Shown here piece by piece: positions 1 through 8,144 of a stretch of 30,945 nt of DNA. The stretch comes from Lachnospiraceae bacterium M18-1 (lineage in GTDB: Bacteria > Bacillota > Clostridia > Lachnospirales > Lachnospiraceae). Location: the NCBI GenBank assembly GCA_000403295.2, contig KE159609.1, positions 96,502 through 127,446 of the forward strand, given 5' to 3'. The translations under genes were made by a program, and so were the position numbers. How positions within the stretch are numbered: the stretch's first letter is position 1; each line of letters starts with the position of its first letter. The notes below the pieces were generated by a model. It made no database searches, was not told the DNA's origin, and worked only from the letters and a program-made list of their open reading frames with translations.

Positions 1-15
1 GGCGTGCCCTGTAAC

Positions 16-58
16 TCAGGCCGCCATTTAAAATTGCCTTCGGCAATGGGCGGCCTGA
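16..58. repeat. Large hairpin in intergenic region
   Basis: A 10-bp perfect stem (16-25 with 49-58) encloses a second hairpin, a 6-bp stem 33-38/42-47 with a 3-nt loop. No T-run follows on either strand, so it is not a clear terminator. It is the first of four hairpins in 1-258. Its function is unknown. Confidence 0.6.
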
Positions 59-81
59 ATACCAGCTTTTATGTGCATCCT

Positions 82-111
82 CCCGACCAATCAGCGTGGT
101 GATTGGTCGGG
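82..111. repeat. 12-bp perfect hairpin
   Basis: Bases 82-93 pair perfectly with 100-111 around a 6-nt loop. The octamer TGTAACTC occurs at 10-17 and again at 120-127, just before and just after the first two hairpins. No coding sequence is convincing here, and the role is unknown. Confidence 0.6.
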
Positions 112-154
112 GTGTGACATGTAACTCGAGAGGCGCAGCAGGCCGTCCCCCGAT

Positions 155-186
155 CCGGCGCCGTGCAGCGAGTGCACGACACCGGG
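155..186. repeat. Interrupted hairpin
   Basis: A 6-bp stem (162-167 with 173-178, 5-nt loop) sits inside an outer CCGG/CCGG pairing, with a 3x3 internal loop. It is the third hairpin of the 1-258 region. No gene was found in 1-271. Confidence 0.4.
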
Positions 187-222
187 CGGACAGTAATATT
201 GGAGAGATGTCAGGATGATACC

Positions 223-258
223 AAAAAGGAGTACAGACCACATATAGTCCGCACTCCT
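223..258 (-). terminator. Rho-independent terminator of the peptide-uptake operon
   Basis: Read on the minus strand, a 12-bp stem with two G-U pairs (258-247 with 239-228) is followed directly by a run of five T. It lies 13 bases beyond the stop of the M20 amidohydrolase gene, the last gene of the operon, and fits as its transcription terminator. Confidence 0.85.
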
Positions 259-271
259 TATTAGCATTATG

Positions 272-1456
272 CTACGGCTTTCCCGAATGTTTATTGATAT
301 TAAAATATTCATATACAAATTGTACATACATTCCCGCACAGATCGGGAGGCACGCCTCATCAATATCAAACTCTCCGTGATGATGCGGTGCTGTGATCCC
401 GAGCTTTTCATTTCGGGAACCGATATTCATATAGGTCACAGGTGATACAGCGAGATATTCCGCGAAGTCTTCTGCGCCCAGACTCAGTTCCTGTTCGCCG
501 ACCTGCTCCCGGCCAAGAAGCGCTTCCGCCGCCGTGACCGCCAGGTCTGTCAGTGCCTCATCATTATATACGATTTTTGCAGTACAGGTAAATTCCGTCC
601 GGGCAGTGCAGGAATAAGCTGCCGCAGTACATTCTGCCATGCGCCGGATGATTTCCCGGTTCTTCTCACGCTGTGCTTCTTCCAGGACCCGGATGCTTCC
701 TTCCATGTAAGCATGCTCCGGCAGGATATTAAATGCAGTCCCGCTTTTTAAGATTCCAATGGTCATGACTGTTGGCTTCAATGGATCGCTCTCCCGGCTG
801 ATGACGCTCTGCAGCGTCTGGGCCAGGGAAGCAGCTGCCAGAAGCGCGTCGGCCCCCTTCTGAGGGGTGGATCCGTGGCAGCCCTTTCCGGTGATCCAGA
901 TCTGGAACCGGTCGTTTGCCGAGGACATGACGCCTTTGCGGATAGTCACCTGCCCTGTGGGCAGAGAGCTGGATACGTGGAGACCAAAAATCCCCTGCAC
1001 ATCGTCGATTTCTCCGCTTTTAACAATGGAGGCCGCACCCTCGCCGTTTTCTTCTCCGGGCTGGAAGATCAGCTTTACGGTTCCGGGAAGCTCTTCCCTG
1101 TGTGCATACAGATATTCCGCCGCACACAGCAGAGCGGCCGTATGCCCGTCGTGCCCGCAGGCATGCATCATCCCGGGATGCCGGGAACAATGGGAGTAGT
1201 CATTGAGCTCCTCCATCTCCAGGGCGTCAATGTCGCCGCGCAGTCCCACCGTCGGTCCATCCTCCCGGCCCGCTACGACTGCTACGGTGCCGGTTGCTCC
1301 CGCTTCCCTCCAGGGGATGCCCTGGCGGTCCAGATATTCCCGGATATATGCCGCGGTCTGATACTCCTTCATGCTGGCTTCCGGGTGCTGGTGGAGATAC
1401 CGCCGGATATCTGTCAATTTTTTCTGCCATTCTTTAAGATCATGATATACGTTCAT
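272..1456 (-). CDS. M20 family metallopeptidase / N-acyl-amino-acid amidohydrolase
   Basis: This 394-residue protein has the full set of peptidase M20D (amidohydrolase) motifs: GLRGDIDALEMEE near 71-83, HACGHDGH at 98-105 with the metal-binding Cys100, QPGEENGEGA at 132-141 with the catalytic Glu pair, GLHV near 158-161, and a C-terminal GAEDFAEYL plus a His-rich metal site (HHHGEFD). Family members are cytoplasmic two-metal enzymes that release acyl groups from N-acyl amino acids (hippurate, indole-acetyl or N-acetyl amino acids) or cleave small peptides. The substrate cannot be read from sequence. It is the last gene of a seven-gene minus-strand operon that begins with a peptide-binding lipoprotein, so the substrate probably enters through that transporter. 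The ATG start is preceded by a modest purine-rich ribosome site. Confidence 0.9.
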   Translation of the reverse strand: MNVYHDLKEWQKKLTDIRRYLHQHPEASMKEYQTAAYIREYLDRQGIPWREAGATGTVAVVAGREDGPTVGLRGDIDALEMEELNDYSHCSRHPGMMHACGHDGHTAALLCAAEYLYAHREELPGTVKLIFQPGEENGEGAASIVKSGEIDDVQGIFGLHVSSSLPTGQVTIRKGVMSSANDRFQIWITGKGCHGSTPQKGADALLAAASLAQTLQSVISRESDPLKPTVMTIGILKSGTAFNILPEHAYMEGSIRVLEEAQREKNREIIRRMAECTAAAYSCTARTEFTCTAKIVYNDEALTDLAVTAAEALLGREQVGEQELSLGAEDFAEYLAVSPVTYMNIGSRNEKLGITAPHHHGEFDIDEACLPICAGMYVQFVYEYFNINKHSGKP

Positions 1457-1565
1457 TCCAGTTGCTACCTCTGTCTCTAACTCTATTTTGATATTTCACT
1501 TCTATATTTAATATTTCACTACTATTGAAAAATACACTTTGCTCCCTTTTTTTGCCTTCAGACAT

Positions 1566-2231
1566 TCAGCCTTTGATTCCCTGCCGTACATTTTCTACCC
1601 AGTTGTCATAGGTCTCGAATATATGGGCCTTATGCTTCTGATAGATGTCGTTCAGATGCTTTACTGCTTCCGGATGGTCATCTACCCGGAAATCAATATA
1701 AGGAAATCCCTGGATCTTGTCCACCCGCAGAACGGCAGCCATTTTCCCGCGCCGGTCGCCGCCCTTTCGGTCGGCAGCCAGAAGAGCCTCCATAAGGCGG
1801 TCGGAGAGGCAGCCTTCTGCCGATAAAAATGCCCGTTCCATTTCCTGGACCACGTCCTCGCCGGTCAGGATATTTCCGGCAATGACGTAACCGTCTCCAC
1901 GCAGATGCAGCTTTACCGGATCATTTTCGCTTCCGGTATAGGCGGCGGTATTTCCAAGATAATCCACAACGGATATCTGACGCAGCTCCTTTCCCTTATC
2001 CTCCTGCAGCGCCTGATGCAGCGCGCTTTCCGCAGTTTCGCCGCGTTCGATCCTTCCCATGACCTCCTCATTCAGAAAAGGATTTACCCATCCCTGAGAT
2101 GCGATCACGCCGTGGGAAAGGCGGATATACGGTGAAAATGCCCCCAGTCCGGGGAAATAAGACGCGGCTGCGCCGCCCATGCATCCGGTTTCTTTGCAGA
2201 CTGCGATGATCGAATATGTATTAAGCTTCAT
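1566..2231 (-). CDS. DUF1028 family protein (putative Ntn-type hydrolase)
   Basis: The 221-residue product matches the DUF1028 family: N-terminal NTYSIIAVCKETG, a glycine/alanine-rich stretch (GGAAASYFPGLGAFSPY), then ASQGWVNP and a conserved DGYVIAGNIL near residue 113. The family belongs to the Ntn-hydrolase fold group; by analogy Thr5 would be the exposed nucleophile if the first residues were removed, which is inference. No reaction is firmly established for the family. It lies 64 bases after the transporter ATPase gene and 109 bases before the M20 amidohydrolase gene, all on one strand, which suggests it acts on the imported compound in the cytoplasm. Start ATG at 2231 has an AAGGA site about 11 bases upstream. 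Confidence 0.8.
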   Translation of the reverse strand: MKLNTYSIIAVCKETGCMGGAAASYFPGLGAFSPYIRLSHGVIASQGWVNPFLNEEVMGRIERGETAESALHQALQEDKGKELRQISVVDYLGNTAAYTGSENDPVKLHLRGDGYVIAGNILTGEDVVQEMERAFLSAEGCLSDRLMEALLAADRKGGDRRGKMAAVLRVDKIQGFPYIDFRVDDHPEAVKHLNDIYQKHKAHIFETYDNWVENVRQGIKG

Positions 2232-2295
2232 GATTCCGTATTTCCTTCCCGATTAAAGTAGTTCTCAGCAGGACCCATGGTTTTGGCCGGCTGAG

Positions 2296-3273
2296 TTACG
2301 TTTCTAGTACATGTTTATGACATGCCGTAAAATGGCCCGGACTGTATTCCTTCATTTCCGGGATTTTTTCCCGGCACTCCTCCGATGCATAGGGACAGCG
2401 CAGATGAAATGCACAGCCTTTCGGAAGATGGATCGGACTGGGGACCTCGCCGGACAGACGCCGGCGTTTTCTGCCCTCCCCGGGCACCGGGATGGGGATG
2501 GTCTCGACCAGGGCCTGAGTATAAGGGTGCAGGGGATGCTCATATAAGTCATCACTGTCTGCAATCTCTACGATCCTTCCCAGGTACATGACCGCCACCC
2601 TGTGGCTGATATACTGTACGGATGCCAGATTATGAGAAATAAAGATCATGGACATCTGCATTTTTTCCTGCAGCTCCTTCATCAGATTCAGGATCTGTGC
2701 CTGGATCGAGACATCCAGCGCCGAGACCGGTTCATCTGCGACGACCAGCCCGGGATTCAGAAGGAGTGCTCTTGCAATGCTGATCCGCTGCCGCTGCCCT
2801 CCGGAAAATTCGTGGGGATACCGTTTCAATGCATCCTGCGGAAGTCCCGTCAATTCCAGGATCCTGTTGATCTTATCCTGCCATTCCTCTTTTGGGATCC
2901 GGCTGGTCCTGAGCGGCTCCTCCAGGATGGCCCGGACCGTCATCCGGGGATTGAAAGCCGCATAAGGATCCTGAAAGATCATCTGAAAGCCGCTTCTTTT
3001 CTGCCGCAGCTGTTCACCGGAAAGTCCGGTCATATTGATCCCGTTCAGAAAGATCTCCCCGGCCGTAGGTTCGATGAGCCGCATGACCAGCCTTCCCAGG
3101 GTAGACTTTCCGCAGCCGGATTCGCCTACGATTCCCAGAGTCTCCCCTTTTTTGACCGTCAGAGAGACATCCTGGACTGCTTTGAGCAGGTTTGTCTTAT
3201 ACGGAAATTTTTTCTCTTTTATCTCAAATTCCTTGGACAAACCGGTTACTTCTAAAATTACCTGTTCTTTCAT
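2296..3273 (-). CDS. dppF: Oligo/dipeptide ABC transporter ATP-binding protein (DppF/OppF type)
   Basis: Energises peptide import on the cytoplasmic side. In the 325-residue product, Walker A GESGCGKS is at 50-57, the Q-loop at about 100, signature FSGGQ at 156-160, Walker B LVVADEP at about 176-182, and the oligopeptide-specific C-terminal domain with a Cys-containing GCAFHLRCP segment follows. A GTG three codons upstream (3282) is possible, but an AGGAGG site sits 8 bases before the ATG at 3273. That start also gives a 4-base ATGA overlap with the stop of the preceding ATPase gene, so 3273 was chosen. Assignment as the F rather than D subunit follows from gene order and the shorter, basic N-terminus. 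Confidence 0.93.
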   Translation of the reverse strand: MKEQVILEVTGLSKEFEIKEKKFPYKTNLLKAVQDVSLTVKKGETLGIVGESGCGKSTLGRLVMRLIEPTAGEIFLNGINMTGLSGEQLRQKRSGFQMIFQDPYAAFNPRMTVRAILEEPLRTSRIPKEEWQDKINRILELTGLPQDALKRYPHEFSGGQRQRISIARALLLNPGLVVADEPVSALDVSIQAQILNLMKELQEKMQMSMIFISHNLASVQYISHRVAVMYLGRIVEIADSDDLYEHPLHPYTQALVETIPIPVPGEGRKRRRLSGEVPSPIHLPKGCAFHLRCPYASEECREKIPEMKEYSPGHFTACHKHVLET

Positions 3274-4247
3274 AGCTGACACCTCCTGCAGGAGACAAAA
3301 TGATGCGGCCGGATTTCCTTAAGCACAGCCGGTTCCTCACATCCCTTCCGGCAATGAGGGCACCGCGGGGCAAACTGGCATCCGATTCGCTCTTCATAGA
3401 GCTTGGGCGGCTGACCCGGAATAGGCTCCAGCTTTTCCTTCCTGCCGGGTATGGGGATACATTTCAAAAGTCCCTGTGTATAAGGGTGCATCGGTGAATC
3501 AAATAACTCTTTTACCGGAGCCTTTTCTACGATCTCTCCTGCATACATGACCGCCACCGTATCACAGACCTCGGCCACGACGCCCAGATCATGGGTGATC
3601 AGCAGGATCGCAACGCCATAGTCCTCCCGCAATTCGAGAAGCAGGTCCAGGATCTGGGCCTGGATCGTTACGTCAAGGGCAGTGGTGGGCTCGTCTGCGA
3701 TCAGGATTTCCGGGCGGCACATCAGAGACGATGCAATGATGGCTCTCTGCCGCATCCCGCCGGAGAACTGAAACGGATAGTTTTCAGCCCGTTCTTCCGG
3801 AGAAGGGATTCCTACTTTTCCAAGCTGCAGCACGGCCTGCTTCCAGGCCTCCTTTTCCGGTGTCTTTTGATGGATCCGGAGAACCTCGCCGACCTGCTTT
3901 CCGACCTTAATGACCGGGTTCAAGGATGTCATGGGATCCTGAAAGATCATGGAAATGCGGTCGCCGCGCAGCTTTTTCTGTTCCTTTTCCGGCTTTGCCA
4001 GAATATTTTCATCATGAAACAGGATTTCACCGCAGATCTTTTCGTGTCTTTTTTTCCCGACCAGGCCCAGGATCGTATTGGCAGTGACAGACTTTCCGCA
4101 GCCGGATTCTCCGACCAGTCCAAGGACTTCGCCTTTATGAAGTGTAAAGTCCACCCCTCTGACGGCGTGCATGACGCCCTGCCGTGTAAGAAATTCCACC
4201 CGGAGGTCTCTCACGTCCAGAAGTGCTTCTGAATTTTCTTTCTGCAT
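3270..4247 (-). CDS. dppD: Oligo/dipeptide ABC transporter ATP-binding protein (DppD/OppD type)
   Basis: This second ATPase of the heterodimeric pump has 325 residues. Walker A GESGCGKS is at 46-53, followed by an SMIFQDPMTSLNP Q-loop, an FSGGMRQR signature, an ILIADEPTTALDV Walker B, and a C-terminal oligopeptide domain with Cys residues (CQFAPRCPHC). It overlaps the next ATPase gene by four bases (ATGA), indicating translational coupling. Start ATG at 4247 has a GGGGGG run 7 bases upstream. Its stop and start neighbours leave almost no spacing, as expected in a single transcript with the permease gene 13 bases upstream. Confidence 0.93.
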   Translation of the reverse strand: MQKENSEALLDVRDLRVEFLTRQGVMHAVRGVDFTLHKGEVLGLVGESGCGKSVTANTILGLVGKKRHEKICGEILFHDENILAKPEKEQKKLRGDRISMIFQDPMTSLNPVIKVGKQVGEVLRIHQKTPEKEAWKQAVLQLGKVGIPSPEERAENYPFQFSGGMRQRAIIASSLMCRPEILIADEPTTALDVTIQAQILDLLLELREDYGVAILLITHDLGVVAEVCDTVAVMYAGEIVEKAPVKELFDSPMHPYTQGLLKCIPIPGRKEKLEPIPGQPPKLYEERIGCQFAPRCPHCRKGCEEPAVLKEIRPHHFVSCRRCQL

Positions 4248-4260
4248 GCTGTCACCCCCC

Positions 4261-5100
4261 TTAATTTTCTACGTTGCGCAGACGGGGATCCAGTACGTCC
4301 CGGAGCCCGTCGCCCAGGATATTGAATCCCAGCACTGCAAGAGCAATGGCGATTCCCGGGAATACGCCTACCCACCATGCGATCTCGATCCACGCCTTGC
4401 CGTTGTTCAGCATGATACCCCAGGAGGGGATATCTGGTTCTACCCCGATGCCCAGAAAACTGAGGGCTGCTTCTGACAAGATCGCAAATGCAAGAGAAAG
4501 TGTGACCTGTACCAGGATCGGAGAGAGGATGTTGGGCAGTACGTGCCGCACGATGATGGTCACATCCCTGACTCCGATGGATCTTGCGGCTTCTACATAT
4601 AATGAATCCTTTACGGAAAGGACGGCGCCTCTTGCGATTCTTGCGAAGATCGGGGTATATACGATCCCGATCGCCAGCATGATATTATTCAGGCTGGAAC
4701 CCAGGATTGACATGATCAGCAGCGCAAGCAGAACCTCCGGAAAGGAAAGCATCACTTCCAGGATCCTGGAGATCACGGCGTCCGTGAAACCTCCGAAATA
4801 CCCTGCCGCGACGCCCAGGACCACTCCGGCGGCTGTCGCGATGGCTACAGAAGCCAGGGAAACCTTCAGAGAGATCTGGGAACCATATATGATCCTGGAC
4901 AAAATATCACGCCCCATGTTATCTGTTCCCAGAAGATGTTCCGGGGAAGGCCCTGTGAGAGCCGCCGCGGGATCCATATAAAATGGATCGTAAGGGGCAA
5001 GAACCGGTGCAAAAGCGGCCATCAGAACAAAAAGAAGCAGGATGATGCTTCCGGAAACTGCCAGCTTATTATGAAAAAAGCGGTATAAAAAATCTTTCAT
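4261..5100 (-). CDS. dppC: Oligo/dipeptide ABC transporter permease (DppC type)
   Basis: A 279-residue inner-membrane permease with an N-terminal membrane segment at about 15-37, the GTDNMGRDILSRIIYGS motif typical of DppC/OppC near 58-75, and further hydrophobic helices. The cytoplasmic EAA-type loop appears as EAARSIGVRDVTIIVRHVLPN around residues 170-190; this loop docks on the ATPases. The length agrees with the family. The ribosome site AAGGAGG lies 11 bases before the ATG, a little long. It pairs with the DppB-type permease encoded 16 bases upstream. Confidence 0.92.
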   Translation of the reverse strand: MKDFLYRFFHNKLAVSGSIILLLFVLMAAFAPVLAPYDPFYMDPAAALTGPSPEHLLGTDNMGRDILSRIIYGSQISLKVSLASVAIATAAGVVLGVAAGYFGGFTDAVISRILEVMLSFPEVLLALLIMSILGSSLNNIMLAIGIVYTPIFARIARGAVLSVKDSLYVEAARSIGVRDVTIIVRHVLPNILSPILVQVTLSLAFAILSEAALSFLGIGVEPDIPSWGIMLNNGKAWIEIAWWVGVFPGIAIALAVLGFNILGDGLRDVLDPRLRNVEN

Positions 5101-5116
5101 GGGATTCTTGCCCTCC

Positions 5117-6058
5117 TTAATACCGGATCTGCGGATTTACGATGCAATACAGCAGGTCCACGATCAGATTGATCAGTACAAACATGACTGCGATAAACAG
5201 TACGGTGCCCTGGAGTACCAGGTAATCCCGGTTGTTGATGGACTGCAGCGCCAGTGAACCGATTCCGGGCAGGGAAAAGATCTGTTCGATCACCACAGAA
5301 CCGCCCAGCAGCGAACCGGCCTGCAGACCGAGAATGGTCAGTACGTTTACCAGTGTATTTTTTACCCCATGCCTTGTGATCAGCGGAATGCCGGACAGGC
5401 CTTTTGCCTTTGCCATCTTCATATATTCCTGGTCAGTGACTTCGATCATGGCGGAACGGGAAGAACGCATCACAACTGCGCTGACGGCCATTCCCAGCGC
5501 GACAGCCGGGAGGGCCATGCTTCTCAGGTTTGCGCCCAGGCCGTCGCTCAAGGGCGTGAAGCCCCCGGAAGGGAACCATTTCCACTTTAAAGAAAACAAC
5601 AGGATCATCATAGTCCCCAGCCAGAAATTAGGAATCGATATCCCCAGCAGACCGGTCACGGTCACCAGGGAGTCCGGCAGCTTATTTCTCTTGCAGGCCG
5701 CCCAGTAGCCCATGGGGACTCCCACCAATACGGCCATGAAGAGGCTCAGGACCGTCAGCTCCAGGGTGACCGGCAGCCGGGATATCAGCAGGGAGAGCAC
5801 AGGCTGGTTGGAAATATAGGAGAATCCGAAATCACCGGTCAGGATTCCTTTCAGCCACAGAAGATACTGATATATAAGAGGCTGGTCCAGCCCGTACTTT
5901 TCACGCAGCAGCGCTGCCGCTTCCTCCGTGTACTGGGTTCCCAGGGTGATGGTCGCATAATCTCCGGGAATCAGGCGCACGGCAAAAAATACTACGATTG
6001 ATATGCCCAGCAGAACTGGAAGGATTCCCAGGATACGTTTTATGATATAACGGATCAT
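5117..6058 (-). CDS. dppB: Oligo/dipeptide ABC transporter permease (DppB type)
   Basis: A 313-residue permease that starts MIRYIIKRILGILPVLLGIS, the usual DppB N-terminus with its first membrane helix. It then shows RLIPGDYA, a KYGLDQPL periplasmic segment, several hydrophobic helices, and a cytoplasmic AKAKGLSGIPLITRHGVKN loop, which contacts the ATPases. An in-frame TTG at 6094 would add 12 residues, but the ATG at 6058 has a GGGAG site 6-7 bases upstream and gives the conventional start. The 113-base gap to the binding-protein gene carries a hairpin that may lower permease expression relative to the binding protein. Confidence 0.92.
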   Translation of the reverse strand: MIRYIIKRILGILPVLLGISIVVFFAVRLIPGDYATITLGTQYTEEAAALLREKYGLDQPLIYQYLLWLKGILTGDFGFSYISNQPVLSLLISRLPVTLELTVLSLFMAVLVGVPMGYWAACKRNKLPDSLVTVTGLLGISIPNFWLGTMMILLFSLKWKWFPSGGFTPLSDGLGANLRSMALPAVALGMAVSAVVMRSSRSAMIEVTDQEYMKMAKAKGLSGIPLITRHGVKNTLVNVLTILGLQAGSLLGGSVVIEQIFSLPGIGSLALQSINNRDYLVLQGTVLFIAVMFVLINLIVDLLYCIVNPQIRY

Positions 6059-6096
6059 ACTCTGCTCCCTTCTTTCATATAGCAGCTGTTTCAAGA

Positions 6097-6159
6097 TTCA
6101 CAGCCCTTACGCCCGCATATGCGGAATCAGCCGTTGAAGCGGTCTGCCGGGACTGTGAA
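6097..6159 (-). promoter_or_regulatory. Intercistronic hairpin between binding-protein and permease genes
   Basis: Outer arms TTCACAG (6097-6103) and CTGTGAA (6153-6159) enclose a 12-bp palindrome, CCGCATATGCGG (6113-6124). There is no T-run, so it is more likely an mRNA-stabilising or attenuating structure than a full terminator. Such structures behind periplasmic or lipoprotein binding-protein genes are known to give more binding protein than permease; that role here is inference. Confidence 0.45.
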
Positions 6160-6171
6160 TCAAAACATATG

Positions 6172-7746
6172 TTACTCAAAATATACATCTTTCATGAAAA
6201 TGGTCGCGGCAGTGGGATGTACCGTATATCCCTTTACGTTGTCTCTCATGGCAACGGTGAATCCGTTCATATATAAAAATGCCATGGGAGCTTCCTCTGC
6301 GATTAGTTTCTGCGCGTCCTTATAGATTGCTTTCCTTGCGTCTTCATCCATGGTGACACGGCCTTCTGCAAGAAGCTCATCCACCTTGGGATTGGAATAA
6401 TTCTGCTGGTTGTAAGCGCCTTCGGAGGTAAACAGATCATACAGATACTCATCCACATCTACAAATCCGGACCAGCCGCAGACGGTCAGGTCAAATTCCC
6501 CTGCATTGAGTCCGTCAAAATAAACGCCGGATTCCAGAGCAGAGATCTCGCATTTGATGCCGACCTCTTCCAGCTGCTGCTTTACCATCTGTGCGGCGTC
6601 CACCTGATACTGCCAGTCAGAACCTACTGTAAAATTCAAGGTCATACTGCCCTCTGCAACTCCTGCTTCCTTCAGCAAAGCCTTTGCTTTCTCCGTATCG
6701 CGTGCGGCATAGATGTCATCGCCGCCGTAGTAATCATGGGTATCAGGAACATTTGCCTCTTTCAGTACCGTTGCGTTGCCCATCTTTACAGCCGTGTTGA
6801 TGGCATCCCGGTCAATGGCATATGCGATGGCCTGCCGTACCTTCGGATCCTGAAGCTGTTCCGACTCGCAGTTCATGCCCACATACTCCCAGAAGGTTCC
6901 CGGTATGGTTTCCAGGACAACTCCCTCCGCATTGTTCAGGACCATGGTTTCCTGATCGATGGCATCAATGATCATGTCAATTTCACCGTTTCTCAGAGCG
7001 GTCGCCCTTGCCGTTGCATCGGTGATCGTCTTAAGCTGCAGGGTACTGACCTGAGGCTTGCCGTCTTCCCAGTAATCTCCGAATGCTTCCATGTCTACAC
7101 TGGAGCCTTCGTTCCACTTTACCAGTTTGAAGGGACCTGTGCCTGCATCGATATTGGTCAGGCTGCCGTCATTCTCTTCCGCCGCCGCTTTTTCCACGAC
7201 CGCGTTCAGCGGGTTTGCCAGATAGGTCAGAAACGGTGCATACTCAGATTCCAGCTGGATCACAACCGTATTTTCGTCCGGAGTTTCAATGGAACTGATC
7301 TTCTCAACCTGAGATGCCCTTGCACCCGAATCCTTGATCCGTTCCAGGGAATACTTCACATCTTCGGAAGTCATCGTATTTCCGCTGTGGAACAGGACGC
7401 CTTCCTGCAGCTGCAGGGTGTAGGTCAGCCCGTCTTCCGAAACATCATAGGATTTTGCCAGGGAAGGCGCGACTTCACCATATTTGTCCGTATAGGTGAA
7501 AAGGGAATTATACAGATTCTCGATCGCGATTCCCGCGGCCCGGTCAGTGACCATATGCGGATCCAGGCCGCTTGGATCAGACTGGATCGCAACGGTCAGG
7601 CCGTCTTTTGCTTCGGCAGGAGAGGCAGCCTCCGGCTGTGTGTCATTGGTACTCTTGGGAGCGGTACTTTCTCCGCCGCCCGAACAGGCAGTCAGCAGCA
7701 TAGATGCAGCAAGCATGGCTGCAGTGATCATGTTTCGTTTTTTCAT
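6172..7746 (-). CDS. Peptide-binding lipoprotein of the ABC transporter (SBP_bac_5, DppA/OppA type)
   Basis: Captures peptides, or a similar solute, outside the membrane and delivers them to the DppBC-type permease. The 524-residue product has a lipoprotein signal peptide, MKKRN followed by a hydrophobic stretch and lipobox LLTAC with Cys21, then a Gly/Ser linker. The family-5 binding domain includes an N-terminal DPSGLDPH segment, YTLQLQEGVLFHSG, and VRQAIAYAIDRDAI. An upstream in-frame start (7812) adds arginine-rich sequence, but the ATG at 7746 has a GGAG site 8 bases away and yields a proper signal peptide. It is the first gene of the operon, downstream of a sigma-A promoter and a leader hairpin. 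The ligand cannot be predicted. Confidence 0.92.
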   Translation of the reverse strand: MKKRNMITAAMLAASMLLTACSGGGESTAPKSTNDTQPEAASPAEAKDGLTVAIQSDPSGLDPHMVTDRAAGIAIENLYNSLFTYTDKYGEVAPSLAKSYDVSEDGLTYTLQLQEGVLFHSGNTMTSEDVKYSLERIKDSGARASQVEKISSIETPDENTVVIQLESEYAPFLTYLANPLNAVVEKAAAEENDGSLTNIDAGTGPFKLVKWNEGSSVDMEAFGDYWEDGKPQVSTLQLKTITDATARATALRNGEIDMIIDAIDQETMVLNNAEGVVLETIPGTFWEYVGMNCESEQLQDPKVRQAIAYAIDRDAINTAVKMGNATVLKEANVPDTHDYYGGDDIYAARDTEKAKALLKEAGVAEGSMTLNFTVGSDWQYQVDAAQMVKQQLEEVGIKCEISALESGVYFDGLNAGEFDLTVCGWSGFVDVDEYLYDLFTSEGAYNQQNYSNPKVDELLAEGRVTMDEDARKAIYKDAQKLIAEEAPMAFLYMNGFTVAMRDNVKGYTVHPTAATIFMKDVYFE

Positions 7747-7839
7747 AAATTGATCTCCATTCTTCCGCCGGCGCCTGCGGAGTGATGTATTCAGGCAGTG
7801 TGCGCCCTGCACTGCCTGGTCAGCTCTATTCTGGATATA

Positions 7840-7872
7840 TGAAGAAAAGGACTCCTGTTAACGGAGCCCCTT
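7840..7872 (-). terminator. Leader terminator-like hairpin before the peptide operon
   Basis: On the minus strand a 7-bp stem with one G-U pair (7871-7865 with 7857-7851, 7-nt loop) is followed by TTTTCTT. It lies about 85 bases after the predicted transcription start and about 95 bases before the first start codon. It may attenuate the operon. No known riboswitch or T-box pattern was recognised in the leader. Confidence 0.55.
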
Positions 7873-7962
7873 TGCTCATATTTACAATAGTTTTGAATGC
7901 TTATTGCTTTATAAAATAAAGTTTTATGGATAAAAAACTATATTTATTTATCTGACAAGGGT

Positions 7963-7991
7963 ATGATAACAGATAAAGAAAAAATTGTCAA
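7963..7991 (-). promoter_or_regulatory. Sigma-A promoter of the peptide-uptake operon
   Basis: On the minus strand the -35 box is TTGACA (7991-7986), the spacer is 17 bases, and the -10 box is TATCAT (7968-7963). This is a near-consensus promoter, with transcription expected to start near 7956. The divergent Lrp-type gene's promoter lies less than 50 bases away, so one regulator binding site could control both. Confidence 0.8.
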
Positions 7992-8008
7992 TCTTTTTTG
8001 AAAATGAA

Positions 8009-8038
8009 TTGGTTTATTTCAGAATCTTGTGATATGAT
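8009..8038 (+). promoter_or_regulatory. Probable promoter of the Lrp/AsnC gene
   Basis: A TATGAT -10 box at 8033-8038 has a weaker TTGGTT -35 box at 8009-8014 with 18-base spacing. It is back to back with the promoter of the divergent peptide operon; the -35 boxes are separated by 17 bases. Confidence 0.5.
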
Positions 8039-8047
8039 ATATCAGGT

Positions 8048-8095
8048 GAAATCCGACTGCGGAAAGCAATTTTTTTACGCAGGAGGCGGGATTTC
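8048..8095 (+). promoter_or_regulatory. Structured leader of the Lrp/AsnC gene
   Basis: Outer arms GAAATCC (8048-8054) and GGATTTC (8089-8095) enclose inner arms CTGCG (8057-8061) and CGCAG (8078-8082). The structure lies between the predicted promoter and the start codon. It has a T-run inside the loop rather than after the stem, so it is not a terminator. Its function is unknown. Confidence 0.35.
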
Positions 8096-8144
8096 TGTAT
8101 GAGGCAATGAGAGCAGAAATATAGTTTATAAAAATGAGGGTATT

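Noticed and set aside
91..411. 106-codon minus-strand frame over the terminator and the end of the M20 gene
   Set aside because: It overlaps the amidohydrolase C-terminus and runs through the terminator hairpin; the translation has no recognisable domain and no ribosome site.
875..1480. 201-codon plus-strand frame antisense to the M20 gene
   Set aside because: It is a shadow of a GC-rich gene in which all M20 motifs are on the other strand.
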